In this document: in pieces, positions 16,779 to 24,964 of the stretch
How the letters are laid out: the number at the start of each line of letters is the position of its first letter
How positions within the stretch are numbered: position 1 is the stretch's first letter
NCBI RefSeq assembly: GCF_000298195.1
Contig: NZ_BAHC01000050.1
Span: forward strand, 1-47,408
Direction: 5' to 3'
Length of the DNA: 47,408 nucleotides
Source of the DNA: Gordonia rhizosphera NBRC 16068
Lineage (GTDB): Bacteria; Actinomycetota; Actinomycetes; Mycobacteriales; Mycobacteriaceae
The notes under the pieces: model-generated
The model's input: the letters and a program-made list of their open reading frames with translations, nothing else
The model's database searches: none
What the model was told of the DNA's origin: nothing
Position numbers and translations under genes: made by a program

Positions 16779-18422
16779 CTACTCGCCCAGCTTCTCGTTA
16801 ATCGCTTCATCAGGTTCCGCGGGGATATGATCAATCGCATGTGCTGCATCGTCGGAATCATTAAGAACCTTGACGCGAAGTGGAATCGAAGCCTTCTCTA
16901 AGCATTCCCCAGTTTCCGCGTCCCAGATCCAGTGGTGGCGCGGGCATTCGATTCGTCCATTCTCGATCTTTGCGAATGACAAATCTTCACCTGCGTGAGG
17001 GCAGTATCGCTGAATCTTGAGGCCGTCGCGAACGATATTCTCCGTGTTCTGGCGTTCGCGTAGCATTTGCATTGTCTGGACGGGGTGGTTGCCATACCGA
17101 AGGAGGCCCATCAGGGTCAGGTCAAAGACGTCTGGATCACGATGAAGGCCGAGGCGCATTGACAATAGGGCTTCTTCCCATCCGGTCTCTCCGTCCAAGA
17201 TCGAGTGGAGCACCCGAGTTGGGACGAGGACCGTATACTCGGGATCGTAGGGTTCCTCACTTTCTATCTCGAAGTCCTCGGCCAATCTTCCGAGTTGGAC
17301 ATCCCAGAAATCGGAGTCCGATATTACCCGGATGTTCTTTCTGTAGTCTGCAAGGAAGTTCCTGTTCTTCCTCTGAAGTTTTATGAAGTACGATTCAATT
17401 TCGGTAGCGGACACGGGTGGATCTGGTTTTGTATAGTAGGAATCCCATTCAGATTTCCGACGTTCTCTGTATGCCGGGATGTCCTCTTCGAGTTTTCGAT
17501 TAGCTGTCGGGACCACCTTGAGTGAGCTGCCGAGTTCGATCCGATCTCCGGGAGCTAAGCGAATCACGTCAGTTCGACCGCAGGACACAGCAAAGTCGCC
17601 CGCTACTTGTTCCCAAATAGGGAAGATCGTACTGTCGCGATCGTTATGGCAATCGAGTTCGGGATCGAGGAAGCATGCCGGTCCAGCGGATGGTAGATAG
17701 GCCTTCGCTTGGGTGAGGTTGACCTTCTGTATCAAGGTATCCATCAAGTCCCGTCTCACGGTGGCAACCCTCTTCGCCATCTCTCGTGGCGGGTAGTCGT
17801 AGCAATTCGGGTACCACATCGCTCCCGAATACTGTGCGGCAAGTAGGTCGATATCCGATGGAAGTTCTGACATTTGGGTGTTGCAATCGTTCAGATCAAG
17901 GAATCGGAACCCGTCAATATCAAGGAGGATGCCACTGTCCTCTTTGTGGCTGGTGTCCATATACATGGTAGCCGTTATGCCAGCGTCCAACGGAACCGCT
18001 TGCTTGTGATCCAACTCAATAATATCTCGGAATCCGAGTCGACGCATTCGTCGACTGAGTGAGCGGGAGCGATATTTTGCCGCGATGACTCTTATGTCGC
18101 GTGGTAGCTGTTCTAAGAACACTGCGTCGAAGTGATCTTCGTGAGTGTGCGAAAGGTAAATGTAGTCGAACTTCTGACCCAACACTTCGGGGAGAAGGAA
18201 CCTATTGTCTGGGTATGGAAACCAGGACTTGAGAAATGCGGGGAAGAACCATGGATCAATTAGAATTCGGCAACGGGAATTATGAACTATGAACCCAGCG
18301 TGGCCAAGATAGTGGACTGTTGCTCCACCTGCACGATTAGTCTGACCAAGCTCGGTTGCCTCGCGCCGCCTATTGGTATTCGGGTGCTGGGATTCGGATC
18401 CGGTCGAATGATCGTGGTTCAT
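16779..18422 (-). CDS. NamH/CMAH-like hydroxylase: MBL-fold domain plus C-terminal Rieske domain
   Basis: The 547-residue protein has an N-terminal metallo-beta-lactamase-like domain (YLGHAGFIVHN, LIDPWFFPAFLKSWFPYPDN, and HTHEDH at residues 92-97) and a C-terminal Rieske [2Fe-2S] site (CPH at 474-476 and CPRH at 493-496). This order and the DPW...SWFP.PDN segment match actinobacterial NamH, the UDP-MurNAc hydroxylase that turns N-acetyl into N-glycolyl; animal CMP-Neu5Ac hydroxylase uses related domains. Its place as first gene of an operon with an aminotransferase and acetyltransferase suggests another N-acetyl sugar nucleotide as substrate. The start has a strong GGGAGGAAA site. GC content is low (29 of 60 bases at 17281-17340). 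It may be a second copy besides a housekeeping NamH, which I cannot see. Confidence 0.8.
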   Translation of the reverse strand: MNHDHSTGSESQHPNTNRRREATELGQTNRAGGATVHYLGHAGFIVHNSRCRILIDPWFFPAFLKSWFPYPDNRFLLPEVLGQKFDYIYLSHTHEDHFDAVFLEQLPRDIRVIAAKYRSRSLSRRMRRLGFRDIIELDHKQAVPLDAGITATMYMDTSHKEDSGILLDIDGFRFLDLNDCNTQMSELPSDIDLLAAQYSGAMWYPNCYDYPPREMAKRVATVRRDLMDTLIQKVNLTQAKAYLPSAGPACFLDPELDCHNDRDSTIFPIWEQVAGDFAVSCGRTDVIRLAPGDRIELGSSLKVVPTANRKLEEDIPAYRERRKSEWDSYYTKPDPPVSATEIESYFIKLQRKNRNFLADYRKNIRVISDSDFWDVQLGRLAEDFEIESEEPYDPEYTVLVPTRVLHSILDGETGWEEALLSMRLGLHRDPDVFDLTLMGLLRYGNHPVQTMQMLRERQNTENIVRDGLKIQRYCPHAGEDLSFAKIENGRIECPRHHWIWDAETGECLEKASIPLRVKVLNDSDDAAHAIDHIPAEPDEAINEKLGE

Positions 18423-18760
18423 GTTTTCCTCCCGGTCGCCTTGTCTAAACTTCTCGTTGTGCAGCGTCGCATGGTCCGTGCTAGCTACGGCAGACTAGCT
18501 GTGTTGGCTTATAGGGATAAGTTGAGTTCAGCCTAGTGTGCTTATTGTCTCGGTTGCATACGGTCTAGAGCGATAGACCGGCTCATAGTGGCCGGTGCCG
18601 GGCGGTCGTTTCATAGCACCGGATGGCGCGGACCGTCCACCCCTGGCCTGGGTGTCGTGCTCGTTGGGCGGTTGATGGTCGCGGATTGCGGGGGTGGATC
18701 TCGCGCGACGCTTCCGCTGTTGGATGACGGGTTCGGTCGTCACGAAGTTGATGTGGGCGG
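18423..18760. other. Intergenic region upstream of the hydroxylase operon
   Basis: No supported gene. It contains the promoter side of the minus-strand hydroxylase operon and the 3' side of the epimerase gene. A perfect inverted repeat GGTCTA-6-TAGACC lies at 18562-18579. No convincing -35/-10 pair was called. Confidence 0.5.
18562..18579. promoter_or_regulatory. Operator-like inverted repeat GGTCTA-N6-TAGACC
   Basis: Perfect 6-bp arms (18562-18567 and 18574-18579) separated by 6 bases, 140 bases upstream of the hydroxylase start. It may be a repressor site or a weak hairpin after the epimerase gene; sequence alone does not decide. Confidence 0.3.
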
Positions 18761-19756
18761 TCACGTCGTGGCCGCCTTGCCTGCGGCGATCTCGTCGCGC
18801 AGTGGCATCCACCATTCGACCAGTTGCCTCAGACCCTCTTCGAGGCCGATCGTCGCCTCGAATCCGAGGTCACGTTTCGCGGCGCTGGTGTCGGCGAGTC
18901 GACGGACTACGTTGTTCGTTGTGCGTTCGGGCCCGTGCTCGACGCCGAGGTCCTTGGCGTTCATGACCTTCAGCAGTGCTTTGGCCAGTTCCAGCAGGCT
19001 GGTCTCCGTGCCGCTGGCGATGTTGTAGGTGCCCTCGACGATGCCGCTCTGCGCGGCGAGCACGTTGGCGCGGGCGATGTCCGGAACACAGACGAAGTCC
19101 ATGGTCTGGCTGCCATCGCCGAAGATCAGCGGGGGCTTGCCGTCGGCGATGCGTTCCATCCACCGCACCAGCACCTCGGTGTACAGGCCGTGCACATCCA
19201 TCCGGGGCCCGTACACGTTGAAATACCGGAGCAGGACGTAGTCGAGCCCCTGCATAGCGCGGAAGCTGCGGACCAGGCCCTCGTTGAAGGACTTGGAGGC
19301 GCCGTAGAGGGTGTCGTTGTTCTCGTGATGGTGGCGTTCGTCGGTCGGGAACTCGTCGGCCATGCCATAGACCGATGCGCTGGAGGCCGCGATCAACTTG
19401 TTGACTCGATGTTTTGCAGCCGCTTCGACAACATTGAACGTTCCGTCGACGAGCACCTCGAGCGCCAGGCGCGGTTCCTCGGCGCATTGGGTGATCCGAA
19501 TGGCCGCTTGGTGGAACACGACATCCTTGCCTGCGGTCAGTTCATCGACGAGGTCCCGATCGCGGATGTCGCCTTCGATGAGCGTGACCTTGCCCGACCC
19601 AAGCGCATCGTCGAGGTTGGCCCGGCGGCCGCGGACGAGGTTGTCGAGGACGTCGATGTGCGCGGCCCCGGCATCGACGAGTTGGTCGACGAGGGTCGAG
19701 GCGATGGTGCCGGCGCCGCCGGTGACCAGGACGGAGCTTCCTTCGAGTCGGGTCAT
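18761..19756 (-). CDS. NAD-dependent sugar epimerase/dehydratase (extended SDR)
   Basis: The ATG at 19756 starts the family sequence (MTRLEGSSVLVTGGAGTIAS) and overlaps the stop of the oxidoreductase gene (ATGA). The 331-residue protein has the nucleotide-binding glycine loop TGGAGTIA, the SSASVYG segment near residue 125 and the catalytic YGASK near residue 150. This is the UDP-glucose/UDP-GlcNAc 4-epimerase type of extended SDR (GalE/WbpP-like). It probably supplies a sugar nucleotide for the polysaccharide; 4-epimerase versus dehydratase is not settled. GC content is high here, unlike the hydroxylase operon on its left. Confidence 0.82.
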   Translation of the reverse strand: MTRLEGSSVLVTGGAGTIASTLVDQLVDAGAAHIDVLDNLVRGRRANLDDALGSGKVTLIEGDIRDRDLVDELTAGKDVVFHQAAIRITQCAEEPRLALEVLVDGTFNVVEAAAKHRVNKLIAASSASVYGMADEFPTDERHHHENNDTLYGASKSFNEGLVRSFRAMQGLDYVLLRYFNVYGPRMDVHGLYTEVLVRWMERIADGKPPLIFGDGSQTMDFVCVPDIARANVLAAQSGIVEGTYNIASGTETSLLELAKALLKVMNAKDLGVEHGPERTTNNVVRRLADTSAAKRDLGFEATIGLEEGLRQLVEWWMPLRDEIAAGKAATT

Positions 19757-20817
19757 GATCGGCCAACCCCCGTGACGTCGTCGGAATTGACCGGGCACGG
19801 TGCTCCGGCCGCGCGGAGACTCCCGGCGACTGCATCCAGCACGGACAGTACCCGGAGACCGGCCGCTCCGTCGGTGCGGGCTGCGCGACCGTCTCGGATG
19901 GCAGCCGCGAACTCGGCGACCACGTTGGCCAGGGCCTCGCGCTCCTCGAGTGCCGGGGCCCAGGTGTCGCCCAGTCGGTAAGAAATGTTGGACGCGCGGG
20001 CGTCGGCGGTCTCCTTGGACTGTAGTTCGAGGTCGACGCCTCGGTCGTAGATGCTGACGCGCTGCTGTGGGTTGAGGTCGTCCCACACCAGGGTTCGCTT
20101 GGTCCCGCCGACGACCATCCGGCGGATCTTGGTAGGGCTCAACCAGTTGACGTGAACGTGTGCGATCGCCCCGTTGGCGAGCGGCAGCGTGAGGTAGCCG
20201 ATGCACGCCTTCCCTGTTTGCAAGGGGTCGGCTCCATGCGCGGCTACCGATGCCACATTGAGGCCGCCAGGCAGGACGAAGTCGATGATCGAGAGATCGT
20301 GCGGAGCGAGATCCCAGAACACGTCGACGTCGGGCTGAATAAGGCCCAGGTTGATCCGGACGCTGTCGATGAACAGCACCTCTCCGATGAATCCGTCCTC
20401 TATGAGTTCATGGATCTTGAGCACGGCCGGCGTGTAGCAGTAGGTGTGGTCGGCCATGAGGACGAGGCCGCGTTCCCGTGCTTCGGCTACCATCTCGGCG
20501 CCACCCTCGCGGGTGTCTGCGAGAGGCTTCTCGACCAGCACGTGCTTACTGGCTTCGAGTGCCGCCATCACGATGGCCTTGTGGGTGCGGGCGGGTGTGG
20601 CCACGGCAACCGCGTCCACAGTGGGGTCCGCCAGGACTTCCTCGAGACTGCCCGTTAACGGGATATCACCGAGGCGGTCGGCAAGACCACGGGCGCGCTC
20701 AATGTCGAGGTCGCAGATGTAGGCCAGTTTCCAGTTAGAGGAAGAGCGGAAGTTACGGGCGACGTTCGGGCCCCAATAGCCCGCCCCCACCACGGCCACC
20801 TTCAGTCGTTCAGACAC
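19753..20817 (-). CDS. Gfo/Idh/MocA-family oxidoreductase (WbpB/WlbA-like)
   Basis: The protein has an N-terminal Rossmann fold (VAVVGAGYWGPNVARNF), the catalytic EKP motif in HVLVEKPLAD near residue 83, and a C-terminal alpha/beta domain with DLAPHDLSIIDF. WbpB/WlbA enzymes oxidise the 3-OH of UDP-N-acetylglucosaminuronic acid, preparing it for a DegT aminotransferase; both later enzymes have candidates in this locus at 10844 and 10014. The GTG at 20817 directly precedes SERLKVAVVG; a TTG at 20823 sits better relative to GGGAG and could be the start instead. It forms a two-gene operon with the epimerase. Confidence 0.8.
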   Translation of the reverse strand: MSERLKVAVVGAGYWGPNVARNFRSSSNWKLAYICDLDIERARGLADRLGDIPLTGSLEEVLADPTVDAVAVATPARTHKAIVMAALEASKHVLVEKPLADTREGGAEMVAEARERGLVLMADHTYCYTPAVLKIHELIEDGFIGEVLFIDSVRINLGLIQPDVDVFWDLAPHDLSIIDFVLPGGLNVASVAAHGADPLQTGKACIGYLTLPLANGAIAHVHVNWLSPTKIRRMVVGGTKRTLVWDDLNPQQRVSIYDRGVDLELQSKETADARASNISYRLGDTWAPALEEREALANVVAEFAAAIRDGRAARTDGAAGLRVLSVLDAVAGSLRAAGAPCPVNSDDVTGVGRS

Positions 20818-20944
20818 GTGCAAAGTATCTCCCACGACGGGGGCCGACTGGAGTCGATTGTCCAACCAGTGACGACAGGTTCAGGCCCGACCTGCTCCGG
20901 ACACGGAACTGAAAGGTACTGATCAGCGCCAACGTGGTCGTTTG

Positions 20945-21895
20945 TTAGTAGTAGTAAGGGAAAGCCTCCCACTCCGGGCTGCGCTTCTCCAGAAACGCGT
21001 CGCGACCCTCGACCGCCTCGTCGGTCATGTACGCCAACCGCGTCGCCTCCCCGGCGAACACCTGCTGGCCCATGAGTCCGTCGTCGGTGAGGTTGAACGC
21101 GAACTTCAGCATGCGCTGCGCTGTCGGCGACTTGCCGTTGATCTTCCGACCCCACTCGATGGCGGTGGTCTCCAGATCTGCATGGTCGACGACGCGGTTG
21201 ACCGCGCCCATCTGATGCATGGTCTCGGCGTCGTAGGCCTCGCCGAGGAAGAAGATCTCCCGGGCGAACTTCTGGCCGACCTGCTTGGCCAAGTAGGCGC
21301 TGCCGTAGCCGGCATCGAAGGATCCCACGTCGGCGTCGGTCTGCTTGAAGCGGGCGTGTTCGCGCGACGCCAGGGTCAGATCGCACACCGCGTGCAACGA
21401 GTGCCCGCCACCGGCGGCCCAGCCGTTGACCACCGCAATGACCACCTTGGGCATGGTGCGGATGAGGCGCTGTACCTCGAGGATGTGCAGCCGCCCGCCC
21501 TCGGCCTTCACGCGCGCCTCGTCGACGCCCTCCACCCCGGCCGCCGCGACATCGGAATCGTGACTGGTGGCGTACTGATAACCGGACCGCCCGCGGATGC
21601 GCTGATCGCCGCCGCTGCAGAAGGCCCAGCCGCCATCCTTGGGGCTCGGTCCGTTGCCGGTGAGCAGGACGGTTCCGACGTCGGGGGAGCGTCGCGCGTG
21701 GTCGAGGGCGCGGTAGAGCTCGTCGACGGTGTGCGGGCGGAAGGCGTTGCGCACCTCCGGCCGGTCGAAGGCGATCCGCACGATCCCGTTCGCCCGTCCC
21801 GGCCCGCTGTGACGGTGATAGGTGATGTCGGTGAAGTCGAACCCCGCGACAGTGGTCCATGAGTCCGGATCGAACGGCTGAGAATCGGCAGGCAT
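20945..21895 (-). CDS. menB: 1,4-dihydroxy-2-naphthoyl-CoA synthase
   Basis: This crotonase-fold enzyme closes the second ring of menaquinone, converting o-succinylbenzoyl-CoA to dihydroxynaphthoyl-CoA. The 316-residue product (ATG at 21895, MPADSQPFDP) has the MenB-specific features ITYHRH, IAFDRPEVRNAFRPHTVDE, the long GWAFCSGGDQRIRG loop, VNGWAAGGGHSLH, and DADVGSFDAGYGSAYLA. The C-terminus EWEAFPYYY is also typical. It marks the boundary between the polysaccharide locus and the core menaquinone region; menD, menG and menJ lie downstream in the window. An operator-like palindrome is 63 bases upstream. Confidence 0.97.
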   Translation of the reverse strand: MPADSQPFDPDSWTTVAGFDFTDITYHRHSGPGRANGIVRIAFDRPEVRNAFRPHTVDELYRALDHARRSPDVGTVLLTGNGPSPKDGGWAFCSGGDQRIRGRSGYQYATSHDSDVAAAGVEGVDEARVKAEGGRLHILEVQRLIRTMPKVVIAVVNGWAAGGGHSLHAVCDLTLASREHARFKQTDADVGSFDAGYGSAYLAKQVGQKFAREIFFLGEAYDAETMHQMGAVNRVVDHADLETTAIEWGRKINGKSPTAQRMLKFAFNLTDDGLMGQQVFAGEATRLAYMTDEAVEGRDAFLEKRSPEWEAFPYYY

Positions 21896-21957
21896 GGGGT
21901 CAGGGTATCCATGGCCGGGTTTCCCGCTGGCGGCCACACTCGATTTACAGCACATCG

Positions 21958-21975
21958 GCGCTGCATATGTAGCGC
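21958..21975. promoter_or_regulatory. 18-base near-palindrome upstream of menB
   Basis: The sequence GCGCTGCATATGTAGCGC is a palindrome except for one symmetric base pair (G/T versus A/C), centred about 72 bases before the menB ATG. Position and symmetry fit a dimeric repressor or activator site. No matching site was seen elsewhere in the window. Confidence 0.4.
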
Positions 21976-22018
21976 AAATCCCATTGCTTCCCGTTACTTA
22001 CTTTGTCAAAGTATTTTC

Positions 22019-22171
22019 GTGTCCGTTTACATCGGCGTAGCGTTGATCGTCACCGTCTGGGTGATGATCGCCGTCGTCGGTGCCCTGGTCGTCGGTCGTG
22101 CCGTGGTGTTGCGGGATCGCCACGAGACCCCCCGTCGCCCGGAGGAATCCTCGTCGAAGCCCCCTCGCTGA
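22019..22171 (+). CDS. Possible small single-pass membrane protein
   Basis: A GTG-initiated frame of 50 residues has one strong membrane segment (VYIGVALIVTVWVMIAVVGALVV) followed by a basic and Ser/Pro-rich tail (LRDRHETPRRPEESS). It lies in the 348-base gap between menB and the thioesterase gene. No clear ribosome-binding site precedes the GTG. No family is recognised. Small membrane proteins of this kind are common, so this is kept at moderate confidence. Confidence 0.42.
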   Translation: MSVYIGVALIVTVWVMIAVVGALVVGRAVVLRDRHETPRRPEESSSKPPR

Positions 22172-22243
22172 GAGAGTCCGACCGGGTCTCATTTTCTGTA
22201 GGGCGGTTCAGCGAACCGCCGTATTGGTCGTTACCTTTGGTAA

Positions 22244-22894
22244 ATGATCGACGGCCCTGACATCTCCGAAAACCCCGACGACGAGGATCCGCACGAAGGT
22301 GGGTTCCGGGCCCACACCGCGATCACGACGTCGCGCGGCGGACCACGGTATGCCGAGTTCAGCGAGCAGGTCCGTACCTTGATGGATCACGCCCGGTACG
22401 CCTGCCCGACGCCGGAGATGGCCGACGAACTGATCGAGGACCTCAAGAAGATCAACGACAAGCTCGCCACCGTCCGCATCGACGAATGGCATTCGCCGGC
22501 CGGCACCCGCATCGATCTGCCCTCGCGAGGCAACATCACGTTGCCGCCGTATGAGGTCATCGATTTCGGGCCGGACGGAGTGACCACGACGCTGACCTTC
22601 CGCGACTTCCACCTCGGCGGCAACGCCGCGGCGCACGGCGGTCACATCGCGGTGGCCTTCGACGACCTGGGCGGTTTCGCCTCTGCAATCGCCATCGAGG
22701 GGGTGAGCCGCACGGCCTACCTGACGGTTCAGTACCGCTCGATCACGCCGCTGAACACACCGCTGCGGGCCCGCACCTGGGCTGAGAAGATCGAGGGGCG
22801 CAAGGTGTTCATCAAGGGGACGCTTCACGACGGGGACCGGCTCTGCGCGGAGATGGACGCGTTGTTCATCAAGCTGAATCCCGGTCAGCCGTAA
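22244..22894 (+). CDS. Hotdog-fold (PaaI-like) acyl-CoA thioesterase
   Basis: The 216-residue protein has a C-terminal hotdog domain from about residue 95. It carries the family segment GGNAAAHGGHIAVAFDD, where HGG and the following Asp lie in the usual catalytic region, and the strand TAYLTVQYRSITPL. The N-terminal ~90 residues are helical and charged. Hotdog thioesterases hydrolyse acyl-CoAs. Because menB is the divergent neighbour, hydrolysis of dihydroxynaphthoyl-CoA (the MenI step) is a fair guess, but only by location. Confidence 0.78.
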   Translation: MIDGPDISENPDDEDPHEGGFRAHTAITTSRGGPRYAEFSEQVRTLMDHARYACPTPEMADELIEDLKKINDKLATVRIDEWHSPAGTRIDLPSRGNITLPPYEVIDFGPDGVTTTLTFRDFHLGGNAAAHGGHIAVAFDDLGGFASAIAIEGVSRTAYLTVQYRSITPLNTPLRARTWAEKIEGRKVFIKGTLHDGDRLCAEMDALFIKLNPGQP

Positions 22895-22937
22895 TCACTT
22901 CGGTAACGATTCGGTCAAACGGGTCGATGGGGGAGAC

Positions 22938-24752
22938 ATGTGTGTCAAAGGGGTGGGAGTCACACGCCGGATTGTCATGTCGTCGGGGATCGCCGCTGCG
23001 CTGTTGATGGCGGCTCCTGCGGGCGTGGCCGTGGCGGATGAGCTGATCGGGTCGGATACGTCGTCGCCGAACTCGGTGACCGAGGAGACGGAAACGAGTT
23101 CGCCGGAGTCTGCGGAGTCGTCGGAGGCTGGGGAATCTGCGGGTCAGGAATCTGCGGACGAGGCTCCCGCGGACGATGAGGCGGCCGACGAACCGACCGA
23201 ATCGCCTGCGGAGGAGGAGTCGGCCCACGAGCCGCCTGCCGACGAGCCGCCCGCTCAAACCGGTACGTACGAACCAGAATCTGGCGACGCGGAATCTGGC
23301 GACTCGGAATCTCCGGACGCTGCCGATGCGCCGCCGGAATCCGTGTCCGAGGACGTGGCCGAGACAGCCGGGGACGCAACAGCGCCGACACCACGGATGC
23401 CGCACTTGAACTTCACGCCTCCGGGCCGCGAATCCGATGCGGCCCCGATGGGCCGACACCGCGCCGATGAGGCGCCGACCGGTCGGCACCGGGCGGACTC
23501 TACGTTGGACTCGGGTCTGAACGCCATCGGTCCTTCGCAGTCGGCGCCGGTCCCCGAGGTCCCCGACCCCGTCCTGGTGATCGACGAGTTCGTCGCCGAG
23601 CCCGGCACGACCGCGGCGATGGCACCGATTGTCGCCGACTCGAGTGTCTTCTACCGGCTGACCCACAACTCGGGTGGCGCCGGGCTGATCTTCCTCAACC
23701 AGAACCTGACGGTCGCCGGCGTGCTCAACCGCCGCAGCCGCGGCGACGGCACCGACTACTTCGGGCTTCTGAGTCCCGGCGAACAGCTGACGCTGCCGGT
23801 GCGGCCGGTCGCCGAACTGAGCGTCGGCGACTCACCGCTGGCCGACGCCATCGACGACTCGCTGCTGGTGCAGGCGGTCCGGTCAGCTGTCGCGCCGCTG
23901 CTCTGGTACGGCATCGACGCCGACGACCGCTACTACGATCCGTCCGATTTCCAGGTGCTGATCGGCGACAACTACCGCATCGCCGACGCCGACGGGATCA
24001 CCTACACCTACGACGCCGACGCGAACACCATTACATTCACCAACACCACCGACCAGGACGTCGCGGTGATCGCGGTCGATCAGAACAACATCCCGCACGG
24101 CGACGGCATCTACGTCGTCCCCGCCGGAGAATCCATGACCATCGACACCGGCGAGGACATCTCCGGTTACGTCGTTCAGGGCGAACGTGATTCGGAGGGG
24201 CACGCGGTCATCTACGGCATGGTCGTGGTGCAGGACGACGCGACGCTCAGCCAGAACTTCAACCCGTACGGCGGCGCGATCCGTGATGCCGACGCGCCGA
24301 TCATCGACCCGGAGGACAATTTCTGGGACCCCACCGAGGGGCTCGCGACCGGGCTGCTCTGGCCGTTCGACGCAGTGGGTGCCAACGCGGGCACCGACGG
24401 CGTCTACTACACGACCGGCGCCGACGGGGTGACCATCCACAACGACGGCGACTCCGACATCGCGATCATCGTGTTCCGCGGTACGCAGGATTCGATGCTG
24501 ATTCCGCAGACCGAGATGTATGTCATCGAGGCCGGCACCACGCACACCATCGAGCTGACCGAGGGTTCCTATGCGTTCACGTCGGTGCAGGGTCAACGCG
24601 TCGCCGACGGGCCGGACGCGGGTAAGCCCACCCTGTACGGCGGGTTCGTCGCGCTCGGCACCGGCGACGACACGTCGGTCAACGAGATCGACCTGCTGCC
24701 CGAAGACCAGTACGGGACGATCACGCAGGGGCCGACGATGCTGGTCGCGTAG
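22938..24752 (+). CDS. Secreted protein with acidic linker and three related beta-rich modules
   Basis: This 604-residue protein starts with a Sec signal peptide (GIAAALLMAAPAGVAVA, cleavage near residue 36). Residues ~40-165 are a Ser/Glu/Asp/Pro/Ala-rich, probably disordered linker. The rest seems to hold three copies of one module, at about residues 233-300, 357-433 and 488-577. Shared features are THNSGG/TNTTDQD/HNDGDSD, then LSPGEQLTL/VPAGESMTI/EAGTTHTIE; copies two and three also share YVVQGERD/TSVQGQRV and YGMVVV/YGGFVA. The family is not recognised. It is likely exported to the cell surface or medium. GGGAG lies very close before the ATG. It is followed by a repeat-rich intergenic region. 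Confidence 0.75.
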   Translation: MCVKGVGVTRRIVMSSGIAAALLMAAPAGVAVADELIGSDTSSPNSVTEETETSSPESAESSEAGESAGQESADEAPADDEAADEPTESPAEEESAHEPPADEPPAQTGTYEPESGDAESGDSESPDAADAPPESVSEDVAETAGDATAPTPRMPHLNFTPPGRESDAAPMGRHRADEAPTGRHRADSTLDSGLNAIGPSQSAPVPEVPDPVLVIDEFVAEPGTTAAMAPIVADSSVFYRLTHNSGGAGLIFLNQNLTVAGVLNRRSRGDGTDYFGLLSPGEQLTLPVRPVAELSVGDSPLADAIDDSLLVQAVRSAVAPLLWYGIDADDRYYDPSDFQVLIGDNYRIADADGITYTYDADANTITFTNTTDQDVAVIAVDQNNIPHGDGIYVVPAGESMTIDTGEDISGYVVQGERDSEGHAVIYGMVVVQDDATLSQNFNPYGGAIRDADAPIIDPEDNFWDPTEGLATGLLWPFDAVGANAGTDGVYYTTGADGVTIHNDGDSDIAIIVFRGTQDSMLIPQTEMYVIEAGTTHTIELTEGSYAFTSVQGQRVADGPDAGKPTLYGGFVALGTGDDTSVNEIDLLPEDQYGTITQGPTMLVA

Positions 24753-24761
24753 CGCCCGGGA

Positions 24762-24925
24762 GTGGCCTCGATACGCGTCGGGCTCACTGCGTTCGCGCGT
24801 CGCTACTCGACCATCAGGTGTAGTCACTTCGTTCGCGGCTCGATCCAAGGAGTCGCGCCGACGCACCCCTCGCCGGTTGAGTTGCGCCGAGCGAACGCAG
24901 TGAGCCCGACGCGTATCGAGGCCAC
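24762..24925. repeat. Dispersed repeat, two copies in inverted orientation (perfect 35-bp arms)
   Basis: Bases 24762-24796 and 24891-24925 are exact reverse complements (GTGGCCTCGATACGCGTCGG... to ...GAGGCCAC). The spacer has further partial symmetry (ACTCGACCA and GGTTGAGT). The region lies between two convergent genes, so it may act as a bidirectional terminator. The same left arm recurs at 26290 with one change. Confidence 0.95.
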
Positions 24926-24964
24926 ACCGCACATCGAGCACCGAGCCGCCCCGCGCGGACCGCG

